Assembly (NCBI GenBank): GCA_016278265.1
Contig: JADQCE010000001.1
Location: forward strand, 310,001-374,000
Source of the DNA: Halothiobacillus sp.
GTDB taxonomy: Bacteria > Pseudomonadota > Gammaproteobacteria > Halothiobacillales > Halothiobacillaceae
Direction: 5' to 3'
Length of the DNA: 64,000 nucleotides
Below are positions 1 through 8,956 of this stretch, piece after piece (positions within the stretch are counted from its first letter, which is position 1; the number at the start of each line of letters is the position of its first letter). The notes beneath the pieces are model-generated. The model saw nothing but the letters and a program-made list of their open reading frames with translations. It was not told the origin of the DNA and did no database searches. The position numbers were made by a program, and so were the translations under genes.

Positions 1-3000
1 GGTGCCGGGGTTCTCCATGTTCGGCTCGCTGATGCCGATGCCGATGCTCGCGCTCAAGTACAACTCGTGACCGTCGATGCGATAGGGCCGGCTGATCTCC
101 GGCAGCAGTCGCTCGGCGACCAGCATTGCCTCTTCCTCGCCGTCGATGTCGGCGAGCAGGGTGACGAACTCGTCGCCACCGAACCGGGCCAGCGTGTCTT
201 CTGCCCGCATCTGGCCTTCGAGCCGGCGAGCCACTTCGATCAGGATCTTGTCGCCCACGGCGTGACCGAGGCTGTCGTTGATCGGCTTGAATTCGTCGAG
301 ATCGATGAAAAGCACCGCCGCGCGGGTGCCGCGGCGCCGGGTCAGTTCGATGGTGTGTCTCAGACGATCTTCGAACAGGCTGCGATTGCCCAGTCCCGTG
401 AGGGCATCGTGGGTGGCATTGAAGGCCAGTTGCGCCTCATAGGACTTGTGTGCCGATACGTCGTTCTGCAGGCCGACGAAGTGGGTGATCTCGCCGTGCT
501 CGTCCTCGACCGGGGCGATATGCAACTCGTTCCAGAACTGGCTGCCGTCCTTGCGGTAGTTGCGCAGCAGCACGCGCACCGGTTGGCGGGCGGCCAGTCC
601 GTCGTGGATCTCTGCGATCGCGGTGGGATCCGTCTGCTCGCCCTGCAAGAAGCGACAGTTGCGCCCCAGTACCTCGTCGGCACGATAGCCGGTGATCTGG
701 CTGAAGGCAGCATTGGTGTAGACGATCGGCAGGTCGGGTTTCTTCGCGTCCGCGATCACCACGCCGTGCATGCTGGCCTCGACACTGCGCTCGAGCGTGC
801 GCAGGCGTCGTTCCTGGCGCTTGCGCAGCGTCACGTCCTTGGCAATGCCGTAGGCCGCCTCGATCCGGCCGTTGATCACCATCGGCAGGAAGGTGACGTC
901 GAATTCGTGTCGACTGGCGTCGTCGTGCGTGACGGTCAGTTCCGCAACCTGGGTCCGGCCACGAAGGGTGCGCTCGATTGCCTGCTGTACCGCCTCCCGC
1001 TCGGAGGAGTCGATCAATTCGATCAGCGACTGATCCGCAATCTCGTCGGAGGAGCGATTGAGCATGGTTTCGGTGGTGTGATTGAACGTCCGCAGCCGTC
1101 CCTGGTTGTCCAACGAGAAGACCGCGTCGGGGTTGTAGGTGAACAGCGAGCGATAGCGTTGCTCGTTCTCTTCGAGGGCGATGCGATCGCGGTGACGCTC
1201 GATGGCCAGTGAGACCAAGTCCGCCGCGCGCGCAATCTGGCGGCGATGAGTCTGAGAGGGCCTGCCGGAAGTATTGCGGTAGCTGGCAAAGGTGCCGAGC
1301 ACCTCGCCGTTGGAGGCCAGCAGCGGGTAAGACCAGCAAGATCGCAGACCATCCTCGGTTGCCAGTTCGGCGAAACCGGACCAGCGTTCGTCCTGTGCGA
1401 TGTCTTCGGTGAACACCGGCTCCCGGCGGTGTGCCGCCGTGCCGCAGGTGCCGATGTCGGTGATCGGGATCATGGTCATGGCCGCGCGGTACGCGCCATT
1501 TAAGCTGGGCGCGGCGGCCAGGTGCAGGTTCTCGCCGGTCGCGTCGCTGAGCATGATCGAACAGCGCGAGTCGGGATCGTGCTCCTCCATGAGCTCGCAC
1601 ACCGAGACCAGCGTGTGCTCAAGCGAATCCGAGTGCAGAATCATCTGCTGAATGATCTGTTGTGATTCGAGTTCGCGTCGGGCGCCTGACAATCGGCGGG
1701 TCTGCTTGAGTCGGCTGCGTCCCAGTGCCAGCAGCAGGACAACCAAATGGGTGATCGCGAGACCGACCAGGGCAACAGCCGATGGCAGCACGGCGGCGAG
1801 GGCCGGTTGTTGCCCTTCCTCGAGGTAACTTGTGGCGGTCACGTTCGGCCCGAAGGGCAGTGTCAATTCCCTTTGGGCCAGCGCCACCTGATGATCATGG
1901 TGCGCCGGGTCGCTGCGGAGCTCGATGTGGGCGCCTTCGGCAAAATCGAGATGCACGGACAGCGGCCGGGTGGTCGGTCGCATCGCCCTTTCGATTAGGC
2001 GGTTGAAATCGAGCAGGGCGAGAAACTGTTCCTCACGCCGCTGCGGATTGACCATGGGCACGGCAACGAGAACGGTGCTGCTGCCGTGGGACGGGGTACC
2101 TGCCAGCAGGAGCAATCGGGGAGATGGTCGAGGCTGGGAGAGCCAGTCCCGGGTGTCCTGTTGGGAGAGCAATCGGTCGAGCAGGTCGTGGCCGCTGGGG
2201 CCGCGGGTGGACTGCCACACGGCCTGCTGTTGATCGTCCAGCATGGCGAGGACCTGCAGACTCTCCATGTCACGCAGATAGGACTGAGCCTCGCGCTCAC
2301 GGATTGAGGCGGCCGTGGGCAGCCGGCCGATCAGTCGCCAACGTTCGGCCAGGCGTCCCAGTGTTTGTACGCGGTCGGTGAGCACCTGCTGACAGACGCT
2401 TTCGACCTGGTCTAGCTGGGTCTCGCCGATGGCCTTCAGGTCGCGATTGTGCGCTAGCGACAACTCGTACCACGCCAGGGCCGCGAGCAGCGAACCCACC
2501 AGACCCGCCGTTACCGCGAGGGGCCCCAGTTCCTTGAGGTTGGTTTGGCGGAGGTGGCTGGCGAGCAGCATGGCGCCGCCGAACAGCAGGGTAAACAGCA
2601 CGGCGACCCAGGCGGCCGTTGACTGGAATTGCAGCCAGGGCGAGTTTCCCAGCAGCATCCAAAGCACCGAGACCCCGCCAAGAAACAGCATGAGCGTGCC
2701 GACCCAGCGCCAGGGACGTCGGGCCAAACGCAAGCCGCTGGGGATCATCAGGCAGATGGCAATGGCGATGAGCAGCAGGGCTGCTTCGATGGAGAGGTGC
2801 TCGTGGCCACCGTGGGTCGCGTCGATGGAGGCGGGGAAGTGAATGCCATGAGTGGCGGAGCTATAGCCGACTACTAGCAAGAGCGTCCCGCCGGCCGCGG
2901 TGTGCAGTAGCCGCCAGCCTTGCAGATGAGCACCCAGGCCGATGCCGGCAAGCACGGCAGCCAAGGCGCTCTCGCGAGGCAGGGGCAGGCCCAGCGGACC

Positions 3001-3117
3001 CGGGGCGGCTATCAGTAGCGGCGCGAGCAGCCCCATCGTGCCGATCGTCAGGCAGGCGGCGACCACCATCAGCAGATAAGACTTGGTCAGAAACGAGCTG
3101 TCGGCGGCGGGCGTCAT
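1..3117 (-). CDS. Membrane GAF-PAS-LOV-GGDEF protein, probable blue-light-responsive diguanylate cyclase (3' end outside window)
   Basis: The reading frame is open for 1039 codons from an ATG at 3117 and runs off the window. Residues 1-215 carry several hydrophobic segments. Residues about 215-440 form a soluble, possibly periplasmic, sensor stretch, followed by another membrane segment near 440-463. A GAF-like region follows at about 490-640, then a PAS domain at about 650-765 (starting near EQRYRSLF). A second PAS domain at about 776-890 contains GRNCRFLQG, the signature of LOV flavin photoreceptors, with the adduct-forming cysteine at residue 821. A GGDEF domain starts near 895 with an intact RFGGDEF (GGDEF at 980-984), so cyclic di-GMP synthesis is expected. 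Whether an EAL domain follows cannot be seen. FMN binding and light control are inferred from the motif. Domain borders are by eye. Confidence 0.85.
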   Translation of the reverse strand, partial: MTPAADSSFLTKSYLLMVVAACLTIGTMGLLAPLLIAAPGPLGLPLPRESALAAVLAGIGLGAHLQGWRLLHTAAGGTLLLVVGYSSATHGIHFPASIDATHGGHEHLSIEAALLLIAIAICLMIPSGLRLARRPWRWVGTLMLFLGGVSVLWMLLGNSPWLQFQSTAAWVAVLFTLLFGGAMLLASHLRQTNLKELGPLAVTAGLVGSLLAALAWYELSLAHNRDLKAIGETQLDQVESVCQQVLTDRVQTLGRLAERWRLIGRLPTAASIREREAQSYLRDMESLQVLAMLDDQQQAVWQSTRGPSGHDLLDRLLSQQDTRDWLSQPRPSPRLLLLAGTPSHGSSTVLVAVPMVNPQRREEQFLALLDFNRLIERAMRPTTRPLSVHLDFAEGAHIELRSDPAHHDHQVALAQRELTLPFGPNVTATSYLEEGQQPALAAVLPSAVALVGLAITHLVVLLLALGRSRLKQTRRLSGARRELESQQIIQQMILHSDSLEHTLVSVCELMEEHDPDSRCSIMLSDATGENLHLAAAPSLNGAYRAAMTMIPITDIGTCGTAAHRREPVFTEDIAQDERWSGFAELATEDGLRSCWSYPLLASNGEVLGTFASYRNTSGRPSQTHRRQIARAADLVSLAIERHRDRIALEENEQRYRSLFTYNPDAVFSLDNQGRLRTFNHTTETMLNRSSDEIADQSLIELIDSSEREAVQQAIERTLRGRTQVAELTVTHDDASRHEFDVTFLPMVINGRIEAAYGIAKDVTLRKRQERRLRTLERSVEASMHGVVIADAKKPDLPIVYTNAAFSQITGYRADEVLGRNCRFLQGEQTDPTAIAEIHDGLAARQPVRVLLRNYRKDGSQFWNELHIAPVEDEHGEITHFVGLQNDVSAHKSYEAQLAFNATHDALTGLGNRSLFEDRLRHTIELTRRRGTRAAVLFIDLDEFKPINDSLGHAVGDKILIEVARRLEGQMRAEDTLARFGGDEFVTLLADIDGEEEAMLVAERLLPEISRPYRIDGHELYLSASIGIGISEPNMENPGT

Positions 3118-3322
3118 CAGGGTCTGGGGGTGCACCGGTGTTTTATTGGATCTGTTCTTGGTGCGTACGCCTTGGATCGGGGCAACCCTTCTAAGGCAGT
3201 CGCGCAGTGCTCAGGGCACGGCCAAATGTTGAGCCACGCTAATTGTTTGTCGGCTTGGACACAAATCAAAGTTTTTTGACGGGGGGATTCGCTTGAGAGG
3301 GCATCTGTCGCGGCCCGGCGGC

Positions 3323-3778
3323 TCAAATCCAACGCCGGGTACGGGCACGGTAGGCAGAATATCCGGCGCCGAATCGCTGTGTCAGGGCCCGCTCTTCACC
3401 GCGGACCTGGAAACGGTCGATGAACCAAACGAACGCGCCAATCACGACAAGCCCAGCCGGGTGGCCGAACCAGCTCACCACGCCGGCGAGCAGCATGGCA
3501 TCGCCGAGGTAGATCGGGTTGCGACTCACGCGGTAGATACCGCTGGTGACCAGGTGGCGGGTCCGTTCGGGGTGGATCGGGTTGATGGTGGTGTGCGCCT
3601 GCCACAGCGAGATCACCGCGGCCAGCATCAGCGCGCCGCCCGCAATGAACAGCGCACCGGCGAGCCAGGTCAGCCACGCCCCGTCGAGCGCGGCGGCTGG
3701 CCAGGCCGTCGACAGTATGTAGACCAGGGCGATGCCGATCAGCAGGGCAACCGGCGGGGGAATCAGCTTGGTAAGCAT
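3323..3778 (-). CDS. Isoprenylcysteine carboxyl methyltransferase-family membrane protein
   Basis: This 151-residue protein has about four hydrophobic segments and the motif YRVSRNPIYLGD followed by a C-terminal EERALTQRFGAGYSAYRARTRR stretch. That pattern is typical of the ICMT/PEMT-like (NnrU-related) membrane methyltransferases, in which the RNPxY region contributes to the SAM site. Bacterial members rarely have a known substrate and there is no prenylated protein context here, so the substrate is unknown. It is a single gene transcribed away from ovoA. The ATG at 3778 directly precedes a hydrophobic helix (LTKLIPPPVALLIGIALVY), and no better start is visible. Confidence 0.75.
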   Translation of the reverse strand: MLTKLIPPPVALLIGIALVYILSTAWPAAALDGAWLTWLAGALFIAGGALMLAAVISLWQAHTTINPIHPERTRHLVTSGIYRVSRNPIYLGDAMLLAGVVSWFGHPAGLVVIGAFVWFIDRFQVRGEERALTQRFGAGYSAYRARTRRWI

Positions 3779-4012
3779 GGCGGGCCTTTTACGGCGGATG
3801 GGGGAATGTATTTTTGCAGTTTAGTGGGGTTGTGACCCGAATGACATCATGGGGCGCGTTGCATGGTTTATACGTCGCAGGCGATGGCCTAAAGTCGATA
3901 TCAGATTCGCTCCAACCTTCCCTTGACTACGAGAGCCCCGGCTCCGGTCGCGGGCCGCGTGTGGTCAAAGAAACACCATCAAAAGAAAACGTTTCCTAAG
4001 AAGAGGACCGCC

Positions 4013-6145
4013 ATGTTGTCCAGACTCAAGAGCCGCTCGGTATTGCTGACCGGTACGGATGCCGAGAGCAAGCGCGAAGCGGTGCGTGCGTATTTCCACC
4101 GCACCATGGATATCTACGAAAAGCTGTTCGAGGTCCTCACCGATGATCAGGCGTTCTACGAGCGCCCCGAGCCGCTGCGCCACCCGTTGATCTTCTACTT
4201 CGGCCACCCGGCTACTTTCTATATCAACAAGCTGGTCACGGCGAAGGCGACCACGCGCATCGACCCCCAGCTCGAGGGCATGTTCGCCATTGGCGTCGAC
4301 GAGATGAGTTGGGATGACCTCAACGATGCGCATTATGACTGGCCGTCGGTCGACCGGGTGCGCGAGTATCGCCGCAAGGTGCGCGAGCGGGTCGATCAGC
4401 TGATCGGCGAGCTCGACTGGACCCCGCCGGTGCGCTGGGACGACCACCCCACCTGGTCGATCTTCATGGGCATCGAGCACGAGCGCATCCACCTGGAGAC
4501 CTCCTCGGTGCTGATTCGCCAGCTCGACCTCGAGTGGGTAAAGCCACACGATGACTGGCCGATTTGCGATACCGCCGCGGCGACAGCGGCTGCCGCACCC
4601 GTCAACGAGCTCCTCGAGGTGGCCGGTGGCACGCTGGTGCAGGGCAAGTCCCACGATGCCCCCCTGTACGGCTGGGACAACGAGTACGGCCGGCTGGCGA
4701 CGCACGTCGATGCGTTCCGCGCCGGTCGCATGCAGGTCTCCAACGCGGAATTCCTCGCCTTCGTCGAGGCCGGCGGCTACGAGACGCCCGAGTGGTGGAC
4801 CGAGGAGGGACGCCGCTGGCTCGACTTTCGCAGCGCGGCCCACCCGGTCTTCTGGGTGCCGCGCGAGAATTCCTGGGGGTATCGGACCATGACCCGGGAG
4901 ATCGACATGCCCTGGGACTGGCCGGTGGACGTCAACTACCTCGAGGCCAAGGCCTTCTGCAACTGGCTTTCAGGGAGAACCGGAAAGTCGATCCGACTGC
5001 CGACCGAGCCCGAATACGAGCGCCTGCGCCAGGTGGCCGGCGTGCCGGATGAGCCGGAATGGGGCGAACGGGCGCCGGGCAACATCAACCTGGAATACTG
5101 GGCCTCGGCCTGCCCGGTCGACCGTTTCGCCCAGGGCGACTTTTTCGATGTGATCGGCAACGTCTGGCAGTGGACCGAAACGCCGATCGATGCCTTCGAG
5201 GGCTTCGAGCCGCACCCCCTCTACGACGACTTCTCGGTGCCCACCTTCGACAACCAGCACAACCTGATCAAGGGCGGCTCGTGGATCTCGACCGGCAACG
5301 AGGCGACGCGCGACGCGCGTTACGCCTTCCGTCGGCATTTCTTCCAGCACGCCGGGTTTCGCTACGTCGAGGGCGAGCCGGTGCGCCCGCCGGCGTCCAA
5401 GGACGACGGCTACTACGAGACCGACGCCCAGCTGGCGCAGTACTGCGATTTCCACTTCGGTCGCTCGTACTTCGGTGTCGCCAACTTCCCGCGGGCGCTG
5501 GCCGAGTACGCCCTGCGCCAGATGGAAGGGCGCAACCATGGCGCGGCACTGGACATCGGCTGTGCCACCGGGCGGGCGACCTTTGAACTCGCACCGCACT
5601 TCGAGTCGGTCACGGGGCTGGATTTCTCGGCGCGTTTTGTCCAGATCGCCCAGGCGATGCTCGACGAGGGACAGATCGCCTACGCGCTGCCCACCGAGGG
5701 CGAGCTGACCGAGGACCGGGCGGCCTCCTTGGCCGCGTTGGGTCTGGAGCCGCGCGACAATATGGAGTTCTGGCAGCAGGACGCCTGCAACATGAAGCCG
5801 CACTTCACCGGTTACGACCTGGTGCTCGCGGGCAACCTGATCGATCGGCTCTACGACCCGGGCAAGTTCCTCGACGACATCGCCGGGCGCATCAACGCCG
5901 GTGGGCTGCTGGTGCTGGCCTCGCCGTACACCTGGCTCGAGGACGTCACTCCGCGCGAACGTTGGCTGGGTGGCTATGTCGACGAGGACGGGCGGCCGGT
6001 GAGCACACTCGACACGCTGCTCAAGCGCCTGGAGCCGAACTTCGAGCTGGTGGGCGAGCCCGCGGACATCCCGTTCGTCATCCGCGACACGGCACGGCGC
6101 TACCAGCATACGGTCAGTCAGGTGACGGTCTGGGCACGCCGATGA
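4013..6145 (+). CDS. ovoA: 5-histidylcysteine sulfoxide synthase / mercaptohistidine N-methyltransferase (OvoA)
   Basis: OvoA is an iron enzyme that joins cysteine to histidine C5 as a sulfoxide, the first step of ovothiol synthesis. Its C-terminal methyltransferase domain later N-methylates thiohistidine. The 710-residue protein has a DinB-like N-terminus with HPLIFYFGHPATFY and the iron-binding HERIHLE (H156, H160, E162). A formylglycine-enzyme/sulfatase-modifying-like middle region contains GGSWISTGNEATRDARYAF. A C-terminal Rossmann methyltransferase has the SAM motif DIGCATG at 514-520. Length and domain order fit OvoA rather than the shorter EgtB. I chose the ATG at 4013 because AAGAAGAGGA lies just upstream; an in-frame ATG at 3923 would add 30 unlikely residues. 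The stop overlaps the next start (ATGA), so the two genes are translationally coupled. Confidence 0.93.
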   Translation: MLSRLKSRSVLLTGTDAESKREAVRAYFHRTMDIYEKLFEVLTDDQAFYERPEPLRHPLIFYFGHPATFYINKLVTAKATTRIDPQLEGMFAIGVDEMSWDDLNDAHYDWPSVDRVREYRRKVRERVDQLIGELDWTPPVRWDDHPTWSIFMGIEHERIHLETSSVLIRQLDLEWVKPHDDWPICDTAAATAAAAPVNELLEVAGGTLVQGKSHDAPLYGWDNEYGRLATHVDAFRAGRMQVSNAEFLAFVEAGGYETPEWWTEEGRRWLDFRSAAHPVFWVPRENSWGYRTMTREIDMPWDWPVDVNYLEAKAFCNWLSGRTGKSIRLPTEPEYERLRQVAGVPDEPEWGERAPGNINLEYWASACPVDRFAQGDFFDVIGNVWQWTETPIDAFEGFEPHPLYDDFSVPTFDNQHNLIKGGSWISTGNEATRDARYAFRRHFFQHAGFRYVEGEPVRPPASKDDGYYETDAQLAQYCDFHFGRSYFGVANFPRALAEYALRQMEGRNHGAALDIGCATGRATFELAPHFESVTGLDFSARFVQIAQAMLDEGQIAYALPTEGELTEDRAASLAALGLEPRDNMEFWQQDACNMKPHFTGYDLVLAGNLIDRLYDPGKFLDDIAGRINAGGLLVLASPYTWLEDVTPRERWLGGYVDEDGRPVSTLDTLLKRLEPNFELVGEPADIPFVIRDTARRYQHTVSQVTVWARR

Positions 6146-7377
6146 GTGCGCGCCAACCGTCGACCGATTTCACCCGCCTGGCCCAGTACCCGGGCTCGGG
6201 TTGCGAGAAGTACGATCGCCGCGGCGAGATCTTCGGTCGCGACGACGTCATCCCATTGTGGGTGGCGGACATGGATTTCCCGGCGCCGGACTTCGTCACC
6301 GAAGCACTCGCCGAGCGGCTCGCCGACGGTGCCTTCGGCTACGCCAAGCCCACCGCCGAGCACGTCGAGGCGATCACCGGCTGGTTGGCCGGTCAGCATG
6401 ACTGGCATGTCGGTCCCGAGGCGATCGTACCCGTGCCCGGCGTGGTCCCAGCCATGGCGATGGCGATCCGCGCCTTCACCAGTCCCGGGGCGCGGGTGAT
6501 CATCCAGCCGCCGGTGTATTTCCCGTTCTTCCAGGTGGTGCGCGACCAGGGCCGGGAGCTGGTCGAGAATTGGCTGGTCGAGCACGATTCGCCCGACGGC
6601 AGGCGGCGATACCAGATGGATTTCGAGGTACTGGAGCAGCAGGCCCGGGGCGCCGAGATGCTGCTGCTCTGCAACCCGCACAATCCCGGCGGCCGGGCAT
6701 GGAACAAGGAGGAGCTGGCCCAGGTTGCGTCGATCTGCGCCCGCCACGACGTGATGGTGATCAGTGACGAGATCCACATGGACCTGACCTACCCGGGCAT
6801 CCGGCATACGCCGTTCGCCCGAGTGGCCGACGCGGGCGGCTGTCGTTGGTTCACGGTCACCGCGCCGGGCAAGACCTTCAATACCGCCGGCATCGGCGGC
6901 GGCTATGCCGTGATCCCCGATACCCCAATCCGCAAGCGCTTCGATCGCGAGCGCCGCGGGATGCACCTGGGCGAGGGCTCGGTATTCGGGCTGACGGCGC
7001 TCAAGGCCGCCTACATCCACGGAGCGAAATGGCCGGCGGAGTTGATGGCACATGTCGCCACCAACCGCGACCGGGTGATCGAGGCGGTGGCCGATCTGCC
7101 GATTGAGCCGATGCCGCCCGAGGCGACCTACCTATTGTGGCTGGATTGCCGCGGCATGGGGCTGTCGGACGCGGCCTCGGATCCCGAGGATCGAGCCCTG
7201 CAGCGGTTCTTTATCGATGAGGCGGGGTTGGGGCTGAGCCAGGGCATCATCTTCGGCGAGCCGGGACGCGGCCACATGCGTATCAATCTCGCCACGCCGA
7301 CGCGTGTCATCGATCGGGCGATGGCACAGCTACGTGCGGCTTGGGGAAAGCGGTTCGCGGGGCAGGGCCCCACGTAA
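6142..7377 (+). CDS. ovoB: PLP-dependent C-S lyase, probable OvoB (ovothiol biosynthesis)
   Basis: This 411-residue fold-type I PLP enzyme belongs to the PatB/MalY cystathionine beta-lyase-like aminotransferase family. Visible landmarks are WVADMDFPAP near the N-terminus, LLCNPHNPGGRAW, the cofactor aspartate region ISDEIHMDL, and the PLP lysine in TAPGKTFN (K244). The known ovothiol route needs a PLP lyase (OvoB) to split histidylcysteine sulfoxide into 5-thiohistidine. The 4-base ATGA overlap with ovoA makes that the most likely job. Without this neighbour the protein would be called a generic cystathionine beta-lyase, and a second role in methionine metabolism cannot be excluded. Confidence 0.85.
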   Translation: MSARQPSTDFTRLAQYPGSGCEKYDRRGEIFGRDDVIPLWVADMDFPAPDFVTEALAERLADGAFGYAKPTAEHVEAITGWLAGQHDWHVGPEAIVPVPGVVPAMAMAIRAFTSPGARVIIQPPVYFPFFQVVRDQGRELVENWLVEHDSPDGRRRYQMDFEVLEQQARGAEMLLLCNPHNPGGRAWNKEELAQVASICARHDVMVISDEIHMDLTYPGIRHTPFARVADAGGCRWFTVTAPGKTFNTAGIGGGYAVIPDTPIRKRFDRERRGMHLGEGSVFGLTALKAAYIHGAKWPAELMAHVATNRDRVIEAVADLPIEPMPPEATYLLWLDCRGMGLSDAASDPEDRALQRFFIDEAGLGLSQGIIFGEPGRGHMRINLATPTRVIDRAMAQLRAAWGKRFAGQGPT

Positions 7378-7431
7378 CGTCCGGGGAGTCGTTCGGATTC
7401 GAGAGGGTGCAAGAACACGCTCGGGTAACTC

Positions 7432-7469
7432 GTTCGGCCAGAGCGGTAACGGATTCGTGCGCCCCCTAG
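7432..7469. repeat. Possible degenerate end of the TA-flanked repeat family
   Basis: The stretch from GGCCAGAGCGG through GGATTCGTGCG to CCCCCTAG resembles the right terminal repeat of the element at 63076-63345 (GGCCAGAGTGACATCCG then TTTCGTGCC, ending CCTA). No matching left end is obvious. It may be a solo, decayed end that now supplies the 3' end of the DUF2789 gene. The similarity is short and judged by eye. Confidence 0.3.
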
Positions 7470-7699
7470 TCGCGCAGTCGCGCGTCGAGGTGGTCGACGG
7501 CCTCGGCCCAGTCGGCATCATCGGCCAGCGATTCGCGCAGGAAGCGGCTCTGGTTCTCGTTCCAGAATGGCGCGTCACTCAGTGCCACCTCGCTCGGCAG
7601 CGGAGAGTGGCGATCGATGAATGCCTCGATGTTTTCCTCGCCGGCATCCAGACCGAGTTGTTCGAACAGTTCACTCAAGGGGTGAAATGGTGGCTGCAT
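7466..7699 (-). CDS. DUF2789 family protein
   Basis: The 77-residue product starts MQPPFHPLSELFEQLGLDAG and contains FIDRHSPL and WNENQSRFLRESLADDADWA. This is the full-length pattern of the small DUF2789 family found in marine and halophilic gammaproteobacteria. The function is unknown. I chose the ATG at 7699 because GGAGGAGATCGC precedes it; the longer frame back to 7762 adds an arginine-rich tail not typical of the family. Its end overlaps a short stretch that looks like a degenerate end of the TA-flanked repeat seen elsewhere in this window. Confidence 0.8.
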   Translation of the reverse strand: MQPPFHPLSELFEQLGLDAGEENIEAFIDRHSPLPSEVALSDAPFWNENQSRFLRESLADDADWAEAVDHLDARLRD

Positions 7700-7843
7700 G
7701 CGATCTCCTCCATCGGGTCGGTGCCGATCTTGCGTGCGGGTTGGCCGCGTGAATTTGATCAAGTGACGTCTGGATTCTAGCCGCTTTTTCGGGGGGAGAC
7801 GGGCGTGTCTATACTTGCTCCCTTTGCCCAGAGAGAATCTTCC

Positions 7844-8932
7844 ATGTGGCCCGAGTATTTCCTGTTTCTTCTCAAGACGCTGACGCTGGTGGTTGCCGTA
7901 ATCTTCGTCGTGGCCGCGGTGGTTTCGGTCGTGGCGCAGGCGCGCAGCTCGCAGGCGGGAGAGAGTCGGCTCAAGCCGCTGAAGATCCGTCGTATCAACG
8001 ACGAGATCGAGTCACGCAGCAAGCAGTTGCACGAGGCGCTGAAAAAGCCCGCCGGCGGATGGAAGGCCAAGTGGGCCGAGTTGCGCCAGCGGCTGCCCGG
8101 TAGCAAGCAAAAGGACGAGGAAAAAGCCTCTGCGGGCACCGAGGATACGCCGGCGGCAGTCGATGAGGAGACGGGCGAGAAGGCCGAGGGGGCTGACTCC
8201 GCCACCCGGACCTTCGTGCTCCGCTTCCATGGCGACATCCGGGCCTCGGCGGTCGAAGCCCTGCGCGAGGAGGTCAGCGCCGTGTTGCAGGCAGCCGTGC
8301 CGGGTCGTGATCGAGTGCTGCTGGTACTGGATAGCCCCGGCGGCGTGGTCCCGGGGTACGGGCTGGCCGCCGCTCAGCTGGCGCGTCTGCGTAGCGCCGA
8401 GATCGAGTTGATCGCCGTGGTCGACCGGGTCGCGGCCAGCGGGGGCTACATGATGGCCGCCGTGGCCAATCGCATTGTCGCCGCACCGTTCGCGATTGTC
8501 GGTTCGATCGGTGTGGTGGCTCAAATGCCCAACATCCATCGCTTGCTCAAGCGCAACGACATTGATGTCGAATTGCACACCGCCGGGCAGTACAAGCGCA
8601 CCCTGACGTTGCTGGGCGAGAACACCGAGGCCGGGCGGGAGAAATTCCGTGAGGAGCTCGAGCAGACGCATGTGCTGTTCAAGCAGTTTCTCAATCGCTA
8701 TCGACCGCAACTGGACCTCGAGAAACTCGCCACCGGTGAGCACTGGTACGGCGAGGATGCGCTCGAGCTGGGTCTGATCGACGACATTGGCACTAGCGAC
8801 GACTGGATTCTGAAGGCGGTGGACCAAGGCGATGCCTTTGAGATCACCCAGCCGATGAAAAAACGCGGCCTGCTCGGTCGCCTCAGCGCCTCGGCCCAGT
8901 CGGCGCTCAGCGAGTGGCGCCATCCGCTCTGA
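7844..8932 (+). CDS. sohB: Inner-membrane serine protease SohB (S49 family)
   Basis: SohB is a signal-peptide-peptidase-A-like protease that acts at the periplasmic face of the inner membrane. The 362-residue protein begins with a membrane anchor (FLFLLKTLTLVVAVIFVVAA). A charged linker of about 100 residues rich in K and E follows, then the S49 core. DSPGGVVPGYG, RVAASGGYMMA with the nucleophile serine at residue 199, VGSIGVVAQ, and the general-base lysine in QYKRTLT (K251) are all intact. The start at 7844 follows AGAGAGAATCTTCC; an upstream ATG at 7805 lacks support. It converges with the glycosyltransferase gene, with only 24 bases between the stops. Confidence 0.92.
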   Translation: MWPEYFLFLLKTLTLVVAVIFVVAAVVSVVAQARSSQAGESRLKPLKIRRINDEIESRSKQLHEALKKPAGGWKAKWAELRQRLPGSKQKDEEKASAGTEDTPAAVDEETGEKAEGADSATRTFVLRFHGDIRASAVEALREEVSAVLQAAVPGRDRVLLVLDSPGGVVPGYGLAAAQLARLRSAEIELIAVVDRVAASGGYMMAAVANRIVAAPFAIVGSIGVVAQMPNIHRLLKRNDIDVELHTAGQYKRTLTLLGENTEAGREKFREELEQTHVLFKQFLNRYRPQLDLEKLATGEHWYGEDALELGLIDDIGTSDDWILKAVDQGDAFEITQPMKKRGLLGRLSASAQSALSEWRHPL

Positions 8933-8956
8933 GTCATGCGCGGGTCGGGTGATTCG

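Noticed and set aside
67-1212. Plus-strand open frame of 381 codons and several minus-strand frames over 1-3100
   Set aside because: They are shadows of the LOV-GGDEF gene, whose own frame runs unbroken off the window and carries clear GAF, PAS, LOV and GGDEF motifs.
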